Positions 16,053 to 23,980 are shown, numbered from the stretch's first letter. The stretch: 33,713 nt of DNA from Pseudomonadota bacterium (GCA_022572885.1 JACZVC010000030.1:1-33713), one strand, 5' to 3'. The notes: generated by a model from the letters alone, not told the origin. Translations and numbers: made by a program.

Positions 16053-16741
16053 TCTTCTACCCAGCGATACCCCATGCCATAGACGGTTTCGATGGCATTG
16101 AAATCCGGCGCCAGTTCGCAGAACTTGTGGCGGATGCGTTTGATGTGGGTGGTGATGGTGTGGTCGTCGAGTACCGTATTGGCGGCGTCCATCAGTTGTT
16201 GACGGTTCTTGACATGACCGGGAAAACGCGCGAGCGCATGGACCAGCCAGAACTCGGTCAGGCTCAGCGGGACTTTGACACCATTCCAGTGGGCACTCAG
16301 ACGGTCTATATCTAGCTCCAGCTTGCCCTTGACCAGTTTCTGCTCCTGACGGACCGGCTGGCTCAATGCCTCGACCCGCCGGAACAACGCGCTCACGCGG
16401 GCCAGGATCTGGCTGATGCTGATGTCCTTGGTCAGGTAATCGTCGGCGCCCAGCCGCAGACCCGAAATCACATCGAGCTCGCTGTCCAATGCGGTCAGAA
16501 AAATGATCGGCAGTTCCGGGCTCCTGGTTCGTAACTCGCGGCACAGGTCAAAACCGCCTTCCGCTTCATCACCCAGGTTGACATCGATGATGACGAGATC
16601 AGGCAGGCGCACCGAAAAAGCTTCCAGCGACTGCTTGCGGTCGCTATAGCCACTGACCTTGTAGCCCTGCCGGGCGAAGGCCGCCGAGTAGTTTTCACGG
16701 ATAGCGGTTTCGTCTTCGACTATCGCAATATGTTTAGCCAT
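16049..16741 (-). CDS. pdsR: OmpR-type response regulator of the proteobacterial dedicated sortase system
   Basis: 230 residues. The receiver domain (1-120) has the acidic pair Asp10/Glu11, phosphoacceptor Asp53 in VIIDVNLGD, and Lys105 in LTKD. The C-terminal winged helix (about 130-230) ends in the OmpR-type ETVYGMGYRWVEE. Sequence features such as SLTEFWLVHALARFPGHVKNRQQLMDAA followed by TVLDDHTITTHIKRIRHKF fit the TIGR03787 family known from marine Proteobacteria. It is translationally coupled to the kinase gene and lies 63 bp downstream of the merR-like gene on the same strand, so read-through from merR is possible. No strong ribosome site is visible. Confidence 0.85.
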   Translation of the reverse strand: MAKHIAIVEDETAIRENYSAAFARQGYKVSGYSDRKQSLEAFSVRLPDLVIIDVNLGDEAEGGFDLCRELRTRSPELPIIFLTALDSELDVISGLRLGADDYLTKDISISQILARVSALFRRVEALSQPVRQEQKLVKGKLELDIDRLSAHWNGVKVPLSLTEFWLVHALARFPGHVKNRQQLMDAANTVLDDHTITTHIKRIRHKFCELAPDFNAIETVYGMGYRWVEE

Positions 16742-16804
16742 AAGCGTGACTGTAAACGGAAACGCCGCCGTTGTTAATTCCCGTGACTGCCGATATTGGT
16801 GACT

Positions 16805-17239
16805 TTAGTTCGAATGACGCTGACTTAGTGGTTGATATAGTGCGTCAATGACCGGGCACGATGGGATCGAATCGCCGTTGCACTCGGCGGCCATCCGCAA
16901 CAATGCTTGTTCGAGCCGCTCGAGGTGGTCTATTTTCTCCCTGATTTCACCGACGTGATCCATGGTCAGCGCCTTGATGTTCTCGCAGCTGTACTGATGT
17001 TCGTCGACCAGGCCCAGCAATTGCCGGATCTGCGCCATCGTAAACCCCAGTTTTCGGCAGCGGCGGATGAAAGTCAGGCGCTTCAGGTGATCCTCTTTAT
17101 ACAGGCGATGGCCACCGGCGCTGCGCGGCGGGTCCGGCAGCAGGCCCTGCCGTTCGTAATAGCGGATGGTCTCAATCTTGCAATCGGTCCTTGCAGACAA
17201 GGCGCCGATGCCGATCGGGAAAAATTCAGGGTTTTTCAT
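16805..17239 (-). CDS. merR: MerR family transcriptional regulator with a three-cysteine metal site
   Basis: 144 residues, the MerR length. The N-terminal helix-turn-helix region reads TDCKIETIRYYERQGLLPDPPRSAGGHRLY (18-47). The C-terminal dimerisation helix and loop carry Cys85, Cys120 and Cys128 (SCENIKAL, AECNGDSIPSCPVIDAL). In Tn501 MerR the mercury ligands are Cys82, Cys117 and Cys126; the 35-residue spacing is identical and the second is one shorter. PbrR-type lead sensors have a similar triad, so Hg(II) is favoured mainly by the adjacent MerT homologue. It faces a divergent operon whose promoter has MerR-type architecture. The symbol is used in the family sense. Confidence 0.85.
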   Translation of the reverse strand: MKNPEFFPIGIGALSARTDCKIETIRYYERQGLLPDPPRSAGGHRLYKEDHLKRLTFIRRCRKLGFTMAQIRQLLGLVDEHQYSCENIKALTMDHVGEIREKIDHLERLEQALLRMAAECNGDSIPSCPVIDALYQPLSQRHSN

Positions 17240-17249
17240 GGGAAATCGC

Positions 17250-17280
17250 TTGTATCTGTAGTTAGTACAGGCAATAGACT
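17250..17280 (+). promoter_or_regulatory. MerR-type promoter/operator with 19-bp spacer
   Basis: A -35-like TTGTAT (17250-17255) and a -10-like TAGACT (17275-17280) are separated by exactly 19 bases. The spacer begins with the dyad CTGTA-N5-TACAG (17256-17270), directly after the -35 element. This is the layout of MerR-family operators such as the Tn501 mer operator, where the regulator untwists an overlong spacer on metal binding. It lies between the divergent merR-like gene and the plus-strand module starting at 17333. Confidence 0.75.
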
Positions 17281-17332
17281 CAGAATCCCACGGTTGGTTT
17301 CGTTATTTCTTGTAAGTGACGGGGTGTTTTTT

Positions 17333-17737
17333 ATGAATGAACAAAGCAAAACGGTAAAAACGGACATCACCGGCAATCTGAAAAGCCTGCTGGTGGTCAA
17401 CGGATTGCCCATCGTCGCCATATTGCTGAGCGCTTATTACCTGTCAGAAACGCCGAGGACCGTGGTCTGGACGCTTTCCTTCCTGGTGATGGGCGCCGCT
17501 TGCGTGCGTAATGCATTGAGTTGCCGGCGGGTCCACTGTGTGTTTACCGGGCCGTGGTTCTTGCTAGCCGCACTGGCATCGCTGTTGCATGGCACTGGAT
17601 TCGTCGATTTCGGCGGTCCACGCGGATGGGAATTGATCGGCAACATCGGTCTGTGGGGCGCGTTCGCCGTGTGGATAGTCAGCGAAGCGATCTGGGGGAA
17701 GTATTTTGCCGAATCTGAAATTAAATCCGATGCCTAG
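17333..17737 (+). CDS. Small four-helix membrane protein with a conserved-looking cysteine motif
   Basis: 134 residues with four predicted membrane segments (about 19-36, 45-62, 72-88, 102-120). Between the second and third, Cys57, Cys64 and Cys69 sit in ACVRNALSCRRVHCVFTGPW. I recall a similar 'NA..C.R.HCYFTGP' motif in uncharacterised small membrane proteins, but cannot name the family. It is the first gene behind the MerR-type promoter, and its stop overlaps the start of the thioredoxin-like gene. The cysteines and context suggest metal binding or transfer in the inner membrane. The start codon has only a weak GGGG ribosome site. Confidence 0.8.
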   Translation: MNEQSKTVKTDITGNLKSLLVVNGLPIVAILLSAYYLSETPRTVVWTLSFLVMGAACVRNALSCRRVHCVFTGPWFLLAALASLLHGTGFVDFGGPRGWELIGNIGLWGAFAVWIVSEAIWGKYFAESEIKSDA

Positions 17738-18038
17738 GCCGATTGTCCAGTTTCTGAGTTTCCCTGGTTGCCCGCTGGAATCGAGGGCGCGGACAGAACT
17801 TGAGAAGGCATTGGCTGAATGCGGCCTCAATCATTATGAAAACATTAACGTCATGGCGGAGCAGACGGCGGAGGAACTGAAATCCTGGGGCTCTCCGACC
17901 ATCCTGGTCAACGGCAGGGATGTGACCGGGCACGAGGGCGGCGATGGCGTCGGTTGCCGGATCTATGGCGGTGGCCTGGGTGTGCCGGACACGCAGACCA
18001 TTGTCGAATTTCTGCGGCGGAGCACGCAGGATGAATGA
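17730..18038 (+). CDS. Thioredoxin-fold protein of the mer-like module
   Basis: 102 residues from the ATG at 17730, which overlaps the previous stop; a TTG at 17706 is an unlikely alternative. The first strand VQFLSFPGCPLESRARTELEKAL and the later WGSPTILVNGRDVTG, with its cis-proline (Pro56), indicate a thioredoxin fold. Only one cysteine (Cys14) is present where thioredoxins have CxxC; Cys31 and Cys76 are elsewhere. There is no signal peptide, so it acts in the cytoplasm. A role in handling metal or reducing thiols delivered by the MerT-like protein is inference. The next start (18031) lies within its last codons (8-bp overlap). Confidence 0.78.
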   Translation: MPRPIVQFLSFPGCPLESRARTELEKALAECGLNHYENINVMAEQTAEELKSWGSPTILVNGRDVTGHEGGDGVGCRIYGGGLGVPDTQTIVEFLRRSTQDE

Positions 18039-18408
18039 AGACCAGAAGGTCGTCGCGACTACCGGCAGCGCCATCGGGATAAGCACCTTCGCATCGTTTA
18101 TCGGTCTTTGTTGTATCGGACCGTGGGCAGTCGTCCTGTTTGGCGTATCCGGCGCGGTGACGATGGCGCGCTGGCAACCGTTTCGCCCTTACATTCTTGG
18201 CGTCGCCGCGGCGATGCTGGCCTGGGCGTTCTGGCGCGTTTACCGGCCGCAGCCGGTTTGTGAAGACGGCACCTGCCCCGCCGGGCCTACGATATGGCTG
18301 AAAGTAATGTTATGGGTTGCCGCCGCGATGATCGTGCTCGCTTTTTTTGCCGATGACCTGCAATGGATATTGATTGACCCGACCCCCGAGGGATTGCGCG
18401 ATGAATAG
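18031..18408 (+). CDS. merT: MerT-like mercuric ion transporter
   Basis: 125 residues with three membrane segments. The first carries the vicinal pair Cys27-Cys28 in GLCCIGPWAVVLFGVSGA; the loop after the second carries Cys77 and Cys82 in VYRPQPVCEDGTC. Tn501-type MerT has the same plan (Cys24-Cys25, and Cys76/Cys82 after a YRP motif) and a third helix like the one here. MerT brings Hg(II) across the inner membrane for reduction by MerA. No merA or periplasmic merP is in this window, so either they lie elsewhere or this module uses the transporter differently. The lipoprotein gene overlaps its 3' end by 8 bp. Confidence 0.85.
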   Translation: MNEDQKVVATTGSAIGISTFASFIGLCCIGPWAVVLFGVSGAVTMARWQPFRPYILGVAAAMLAWAFWRVYRPQPVCEDGTCPAGPTIWLKVMLWVAAAMIVLAFFADDLQWILIDPTPEGLRDE

Positions 18409-19729
18409 AAGAAATGTACTGGCTGTAGCCGCGAGTGTTTTGTTGCTGGCTGCGTGCGGCCAGGATACCGGCAATTCTGGTGCCGAGGAATCCGCAGCAT
18501 CTGACTACCTGAGCTACGCAGTCATAGGACCAGACCTCGAAAAACTGCGCAGTGATTTCAACGCCCACCGCGGCCAGGTCAGGTTGTTGTTTATCAACGG
18601 TCCAACCTGCGGCATATGCCTGCGCGGTATGGCCGATCTGAATGACGAATTTATTGCGGCGAGCCAGAACGACGGGCGGCTCGAGACCTTTGTCGTCCAT
18701 GTACCGACGCTCGGCGCAAAAGAGAAGCACGCCAAGGATGTATTGCCGTTACTGGCCGGTCCCAGGATTCATCATTACTGGGAAGACAGCGGGATCATCG
18801 GCCGGCTCTACCAGAAGGTCATGGAAACCGATTTCTATATGTGGGATGTGTGGATGGCTTACCTGCCTGATGTGGTCTGGGAGGGCGAACTGCCGCCGTA
18901 TCCTGATTTCTGGATGCATCAGTTGGGACCGTTGCCAAAAGAGCTAATGCTCGATGCCAGTGTTTTTGCCGTGGAAACCCGAAAAATGATGGACCTGGTC
19001 GGCGATGCCGAGTCTTTTGCCGATGCGCCGTTGGCAAGATCTGCCGCGGAGCAAGTCGCAGACGGTCTGGTGATACCTGACATCGCGCAGCCAAAAGGCA
19101 TAGCCATCGGCACCCACATCCGGGGCCGTGGCGGTTACCTGAATCTGAAAAGCATACAGTCGATCGAGCGAAGCGGAACGATAACCGCTGCAGGGGAAAC
19201 TTTCGACTTGCAAATCAATAGCCAGCGTGGCCAGGGAATCAGCCGACTCGTAGGCTCGGACGGGCAAGTCTCGGCAGCCGGCTTCGATGGCAGTACGGTA
19301 ACTCTCCCGGAAGGAGACGACAGGGGACTACCGGCCGCGCTGGAAAAAATTCTCCTCGAGTCATTCGAATTCGATGATCCGGTCGTGGAATGGAAGGACA
19401 AAGGCCACGAGACCCGGAAGATTGGCATGCACAAGCACGGCGACGTGCTGGCCTGGGGGCTGGAACTGATACAGGCCAGCGGTACGCGCTGGAACCTCCT
19501 GATCGACAGCCACACCGGCGATTTAGTCAAGGCGACAATACTGGACGCATCGGGAGCGCCGGTTTACGTCATGGTGATGGACGATTTCTACGACGAAGGC
19601 GATTTCAGGTTTCCGCACACCACCGAATATTACGATGGAAACAACAATCTGCTTGCAGTCGAAAATATCGAGGAGATTATTATCAGCCGTGCCGAGGCTG
19701 ATATCGTATCAGACGATCTGACGCACTAG
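18401..19729 (+). CDS. Lipoprotein with N-terminal CxxC thioredoxin-like domain and C-terminal LolA-like region
   Basis: 442 residues. The signal MNRRNVLAVAASVLLLAAC gives a lipid-anchored Cys19. A thioredoxin-like part (about 35-150) holds CGIC at residues 70-73 in LLFINGPTCGICLRGM. From about 235 onward, beta-rich sequence (LNLKSIQSIERSGTITAAGETFDLQI, then RWNLLIDSHTGDLVKA) resembles outer-membrane lipoprotein-sorting/LolA-type folds. The segment between them is unassigned. The last gene of the module, it starts 8 bp inside the MerT-like gene. It could act as an envelope thiol protein that captures metal or reduces disulfides; this is inference. I know no described protein with this combination. 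Confidence 0.8.
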   Translation: MNRRNVLAVAASVLLLAACGQDTGNSGAEESAASDYLSYAVIGPDLEKLRSDFNAHRGQVRLLFINGPTCGICLRGMADLNDEFIAASQNDGRLETFVVHVPTLGAKEKHAKDVLPLLAGPRIHHYWEDSGIIGRLYQKVMETDFYMWDVWMAYLPDVVWEGELPPYPDFWMHQLGPLPKELMLDASVFAVETRKMMDLVGDAESFADAPLARSAAEQVADGLVIPDIAQPKGIAIGTHIRGRGGYLNLKSIQSIERSGTITAAGETFDLQINSQRGQGISRLVGSDGQVSAAGFDGSTVTLPEGDDRGLPAALEKILLESFEFDDPVVEWKDKGHETRKIGMHKHGDVLAWGLELIQASGTRWNLLIDSHTGDLVKATILDASGAPVYVMVMDDFYDEGDFRFPHTTEYYDGNNNLLAVENIEEIIISRAEADIVSDDLTH

Positions 19730-19861
19730 CGACGCTTGACCGGCACCAAAATCTCGGCTGCCACAATTTGTCACTTTTGATCACCGTTTTGACGGCAATG
19801 CGTCAGGTGCCTGGCGTTTCCTCCTGTTGCAATTATCCACAGTTGCAATGGGGGACAGCAA

Positions 19862-22012
19862 ATGTCAGGAAATACTCGGCCCGCATCGAACTTCCCGTAT
19901 GCAAGCGGGAGCCAAAATCGCTGGCGTCGGCATCTGCGGCGCTACCAGCCTGATCTGGGGCAGCGGCTTTCCAGGGCACGCCTGGTTTATTTGCGCCGCC
20001 ACGATGCGCGCTGGGGATGGCTGGCGCTTTGCTTGTTCTTGTTTCTGCAGCCGGATGCGGCGTTCGCGCAGGATCTGAACAATCCCGGCGCGGGCACGCT
20101 ACTGCTCGGCAGCCGGGAATATCCCTTCATCGCACCCGCCGTATCTCACGAAATGACAGCGACGGTCAGCGGGCCACTGGCGAGAGTCGAGGTCACGCAA
20201 CGTTTTATCAACCCGAGCGACGAGTGGATCGAAGGGCGCTACCTTTTCCCGCTGCCCGACGATGCGGCGGTGGACCGGTTGCTGATTACCATTGGCGATC
20301 GCACCATCGAAGGGCAGATCAAGGAAAAGCAAACGGCACGGCGGGAATATCAGCAGGCCAAAAGCGAGGGTCGGCGCGCCGGTGTCGTCGAGCAGAAACG
20401 CGCCAACCTTTTCTCGCTCGCCCTGGCGAACATCGGGCCCGGCGAAGAGATTACGATCCGGATTTCTTACCTGGAAACGCTTGATTACCGAGATGGCGAA
20501 TATTCGATACGCCTGCCGATGACAGTGATGCCGCGGTTTACGCCTGGCACAAGCGCAATTGATCTGTTGGGGTCTTTGACCACCAGTTTGCAGCCGATTT
20601 CATTCGTATTCGATACCCGGGAGGATCGTCTGGATACACCGTACGTCAGCGGTCTGCTGGCATCGACCGCGAACATCGAAGTCCGCTTGCTCGGTGATCG
20701 CTGGCCGCAGGAAATCCGCAGCGGCTCGCACGTCCTGAACATCGATCGGCACGCCAGCGAAGTCAGCGTACTCGTCGATGGCGGCTATGCGGCGATGGAT
20801 CGTGATTTCGAACTGAGCTGGCGGCCGGCCAGCGGCGCACAACCAGACCTGCTCTTGCTCAGCGAGCAGTGGCGGGGGAAGCTCTATGCATTGCTGATGT
20901 TTCTGCCGCCATCGGTCGCCGAGGTCCGGGCGTTGCCCCGGGAACTGATTATCGTCATCGACACCTCCGGTTCGATGCATGGCGAATCCATTGAACAGGC
21001 CAGGGCGGCGGTCGACAGGGCATTGCAATCGCTGGCGCCCGGCGACTTGTTCAACGTGGTCCAGTTCAACACCAACGCCGAGGCCTTGTTCCCGGCCACG
21101 GTACTCGCCGACCCGGACAACGTGGCGCGCGCCCGTCGATACACCCGAGGACTAAGAGCCGATGGCGGCACCAACATGGCGCCGGCGCTCGAGATCGCTC
21201 TCGGTGCGCGGGACAACCCCGGTTACCTGCGCCAGGTCGTGTTTATTACCGATGGCGCGGTTGGCAATGAAGCGCAGTTGTTCGCCCAGATCGAAAAAGA
21301 ACTCGGCGACAGCCGCTTGTTCACGGTCGGCATCGGTCCGGCGCCCAACTCGTGGTTCATGAAAAAAGCCGCGCGCTTCGGACGCGGCACGCACACCTAT
21401 ATCAACAACGTCAGCAACGTAGGCGAAAAAATGGCCGCGCTGCTGGCGCGACTGGAAAAACCGGCGTTGAAAAATGTGCGCATACACTGGCCGGCAGACA
21501 TCGCCGTCGAGCAGTGGCCGGAGAAAATTCCGGATTTGTATGCCGGCGAGCCGATGATCGTATCGGCGAGACTGAGCCGGTTGCCCGATCATGTGCTGAT
21601 CAGCGGCGATGGCGGCGCCGGTTACTGGGCGCTGCAAAAACCCCTGCCTGAAAAACAGGACGCGCCGGGCGTCGCCGCCTTGTGGGCCAGGCACAAGATC
21701 GAAACGCTGCAGGACCAGGCGATTGCCAGCGGAGATCGCGATGCGGCCAGGTCTGAAATCACTGCGGTTGCGCTGGAGCACGGCCTGATCAGCCGTTACA
21801 CGAGCCTGCTGGCGGTCGAATCCACGCCGGTCAGACCAATAGGCAACCGGCTTGCCAGCCTGCGAATCGCCAATGTCAGGCCACGCAACCTGGCCAGCCC
21901 GGGATTCCCGAACACGGCTACACCGGCCGCCCTGTGGCGTTGGGCCGGCCTTGCGCTGTTGCTGCTGGGGATTACCTGGCTGACGCTGGACCAGCGGCGG
22001 ACAATCGCATGA
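19862..22012 (+). CDS. Dedicated sortase target protein (VIT and vWA domains, C-terminal sorting signal)
   Basis: 716 residues. A good ribosome site (GGGGGA, 19850-19855) supports the ATG at 19862, which gives an unusually long basic n-region (about 50 residues) before the signal-peptide core WGWLALCLFLFL and AFA-QD. Then come a vault/inter-alpha-trypsin (VIT) domain (about 80-225) and a von Willebrand A domain (about 360-540) with the MIDAS DTSGS at 367-371. The end is a sorting signal: FPNTA (682-686), a hydrophobic helix and a QRR tail. This matches TIGR03788, the single substrate of the class GN sortase. It is predicted to be cleaved between Thr685 and Ala686. The sortase gene overlaps its stop (ATGA). 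Confidence 0.9.
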   Translation: MSGNTRPASNFPYASGSQNRWRRHLRRYQPDLGQRLSRARLVYLRRHDARWGWLALCLFLFLQPDAAFAQDLNNPGAGTLLLGSREYPFIAPAVSHEMTATVSGPLARVEVTQRFINPSDEWIEGRYLFPLPDDAAVDRLLITIGDRTIEGQIKEKQTARREYQQAKSEGRRAGVVEQKRANLFSLALANIGPGEEITIRISYLETLDYRDGEYSIRLPMTVMPRFTPGTSAIDLLGSLTTSLQPISFVFDTREDRLDTPYVSGLLASTANIEVRLLGDRWPQEIRSGSHVLNIDRHASEVSVLVDGGYAAMDRDFELSWRPASGAQPDLLLLSEQWRGKLYALLMFLPPSVAEVRALPRELIIVIDTSGSMHGESIEQARAAVDRALQSLAPGDLFNVVQFNTNAEALFPATVLADPDNVARARRYTRGLRADGGTNMAPALEIALGARDNPGYLRQVVFITDGAVGNEAQLFAQIEKELGDSRLFTVGIGPAPNSWFMKKAARFGRGTHTYINNVSNVGEKMAALLARLEKPALKNVRIHWPADIAVEQWPEKIPDLYAGEPMIVSARLSRLPDHVLISGDGGAGYWALQKPLPEKQDAPGVAALWARHKIETLQDQAIASGDRDAARSEITAVALEHGLISRYTSLLAVESTPVRPIGNRLASLRIANVRPRNLASPGFPNTATPAALWRWAGLALLLLGITWLTLDQRRTIA

Positions 22013-22581
22013 ACCGGTGGATTGGCAAGTCGCTGATTGTTGCCGCGTTCATTTGCCTGCTCAACGCGGCCTGGATCCCCGCCAAGGCGGCGCTGGCGCA
22101 ACACCTGTTGCAGCAGGCCTGGCAACGCACACTGGCTGGCGAGCGCCAGGTCAAAGCGTGGCCCTGGGCGGATACCTGGCCGGTCGCACGTCTGCGTGCG
22201 CCCGACCACGGCGTCGATCTGATCGTCCTCGCTGGCGGGTCGGGGCGGACGCTGGCTTTCGGTCCGGGCCATATGGACGGTACGGAACGTCCCGGCGGCG
22301 CGGGCAACAGCGTGATCGGCGGTCATCGCGACACCCATTTCGCGTTCCTCGGCGATCTAACGGTCACCGACCGGTTGCTGTTGGAAACTACTACAGACAG
22401 TTTCTGGTTGCAGGTCACCGATATCCAGGTCGTAAACAGCGCGGAAGCCGAGCTTAATCTATGGACTGAAGACCGGCTGCTGACGCTGGTGACTTGTTAC
22501 CCGCTGGATGCGCAGGTACCGGGTGGGCCGCTCAGGCTGGTGGTCACCGCGGAACCGGTACCGGCGCTGGCCATTCTTTAG
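22009..22581 (+). CDS. Class GN sortase
   Basis: 190 residues starting at an ATG that overlaps the target gene's TGA. An N-terminal membrane anchor (about 8-30) is followed by the class-specific KAWPWADTWPVARL (49-62). Catalytic residues are His106 in GGHRDTHF, Cys163 in TLVTC, and Arg176 in GGPLRLVV. This is the Gram-negative sortase subfamily (TIGR03784) that pairs one enzyme with one neighbouring substrate. It faces the periplasm and should cut the FPNTA signal of the upstream protein; what it attaches the protein to in Gram-negative cells is not established. A strong terminator follows 60 bp after the stop. Confidence 0.93.
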   Translation: MNRWIGKSLIVAAFICLLNAAWIPAKAALAQHLLQQAWQRTLAGERQVKAWPWADTWPVARLRAPDHGVDLIVLAGGSGRTLAFGPGHMDGTERPGGAGNSVIGGHRDTHFAFLGDLTVTDRLLLETTTDSFWLQVTDIQVVNSAEAELNLWTEDRLLTLVTCYPLDAQVPGGPLRLVVTAEPVPALAIL

Positions 22582-22641
22582 GAACAACGAATCCTCACGG
22601 GTTTCCTGCTTCCCGGCAATCCCAGCGAAACAGCAGGCCTT

Positions 22642-22671
22642 GCCGGTGGGTCCGCCCACCGGCTTTTTTTT
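22642..22671 (+). terminator. Rho-independent terminator of the sortase operon
   Basis: A perfect 9-bp stem GCCGGTGGG / CCCACCGGC with loop TCCG, followed by a run of eight T (22664-22671). There is no matching A-run on the left, so it acts on plus-strand transcripts only. Its T-run touches the stop of the convergent dinF-like gene. Confidence 0.93.
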
Positions 22672-23980
22672 AGCACCAGTTGATGCGTTTATAGAGATAA
22701 TGCATGGAAATGCCGCGGGCGCACATGAACAGCATGAAAGCCAGCCACAATCCATGGTTGCCCAGCGGCTGCAGCAAATAAAACGCCGGCAGGTAAATCA
22801 TCAACACGCTGAACAACATGGTGTTGCGCATCTCTCGTGCACGCGTGCCACCGACATAGACGCCATCGTAAAGAAAACTCCAGACCGACAGCAGCGGCGA
22901 GACGATCATCCATGGCAGATACAGATAGATCGCTTCGCGGACGGCCGGCAGCGTGGTCAGCAGATTGACGATGCCGCGACCGAACAACAAAAAGACCAGC
23001 GAAAATATCGCCGCGACCAGCAACGACCAGATCAGCGACACGCGGACCGCCCGGCCAAACGCTTTGCGGTCGCGCTTGCCGATCGCTTTGCCGACCAGCG
23101 CCTCGGCCGCGTTGGCGAAACCGTCCAGGGCGTAGGCCATCAGGTACTGGAACTGCATCAACACGGCGTTGGCCGCGAGGATGATCTGGCCCTGGCGGGA
23201 GCTTTGTGCGATCAGGAAGCCGAACGCGAACATCAGGCTCAGCGTGCGCACCAGCAGGTTGCTGTTGACATGCACCAGGTGTTTGAGCGCGACGCAGTCG
23301 CCCAGGTTCTCGCGTGACCAGCGTCCCGGACGGTTACGCAGCAGGCGCGCCGCCAGCCATAAGCCCAGACCGCTGCCGCAAGCCTCGGCGATGACCGAGG
23401 CCAGCGCCACGCCGTCGGCGGTCATGCCGATGCCGATCACGAACAACAGATCGAGCAAGATATTGCTGAGGTTGATCGTCAGCATCAGGTAAAGCGGCCC
23501 GCGCCCCGACTGCATGCCGATAAACCAGCCGATCAGGGCGAAGTTGAGCAGCGTAAACGGCGCGCCCCAGATCCTGATCGAGAAATAGATGCTGGCTTCG
23601 GGCAGGATCTCCGCGTCCGGGCTCAACAGCCACATGGCCGCTTCACGCAACGGGTGTTGCAACAATATCAGCAGCGCGCCGATGCCGACCGCGAGCAGCG
23701 CGGCCTGGCCGAGCCCCGCGCGGATGCGGTCATCGTCTCCCGCTCCATGGGCCTGGGCGGTCACGCCGGTTGTACCCATGCGCAGGAAGTTGAAGCCGAT
23801 AAACAGGAAACTGAAAATTGTCGCGCCGATTGCGACGGCGCCCAGATAACGCGCATCGGGCAAATGGCCCATCACCGCCGTATCCACCATGCCAAGCAGC
23901 GGCACGGTAATATTGGAAAGAATCAGCGGCGCTGCGATCCGCAAGACATTACGGTGCTCTTTCTGGTTTGCGAGCTTCAC
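22670..23980 (-). CDS. dinF: MATE family transporter, DinF type
   Basis: 436 residues with about 12 membrane segments, starting at a GTG (23978-23980) without a clear ribosome site. The N-terminal helix IAAPLILSNITVPLLGMVDTAVMGHL and the ALDGFANAAEALVGKAIG segment are diagnostic of the DinF branch, which differs from the NorM-like gene at 5865. It is an inner-membrane antiporter; DinF homologues have been linked to protection against oxidative stress and export of organic cations, but the substrate here is unknown. It ends at the terminator of the convergent sortase operon. Confidence 0.92.
   Translation of the reverse strand: MKLANQKEHRNVLRIAAPLILSNITVPLLGMVDTAVMGHLPDARYLGAVAIGATIFSFLFIGFNFLRMGTTGVTAQAHGAGDDDRIRAGLGQAALLAVGIGALLILLQHPLREAAMWLLSPDAEILPEASIYFSIRIWGAPFTLLNFALIGWFIGMQSGRGPLYLMLTINLSNILLDLLFVIGIGMTADGVALASVIAEACGSGLGLWLAARLLRNRPGRWSRENLGDCVALKHLVHVNSNLLVRTLSLMFAFGFLIAQSSRQGQIILAANAVLMQFQYLMAYALDGFANAAEALVGKAIGKRDRKAFGRAVRVSLIWSLLVAAIFSLVFLLFGRGIVNLLTTLPAVREAIYLYLPWMIVSPLLSVWSFLYDGVYVGGTRAREMRNTMLFSVLMIYLPAFYLLQPLGNHGLWLAFMLFMCARGISMHYLYKRINWC

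Noticed and set aside
16053-16544. An extended N-terminus for the sortase-system kinase
   Set aside because: The frame is open but overlaps the response-regulator gene entirely. The ATG at 16052 gives the normal membrane helix and a coupled ATGA overlap.
19826-19849. Two copies of GTTGCAAT before the sortase target gene as a PdsR site
   Set aside because: The 16-bp repeat distance does not fit the 10-11-bp spacing usual for OmpR-type regulators, and there are only two copies.
22508-23317. A 269-codon open frame on the plus strand
   Set aside because: It begins inside the sortase gene, crosses the terminator and runs antisense through dinF; the protein is mainly Gln, Arg, Asp and His.
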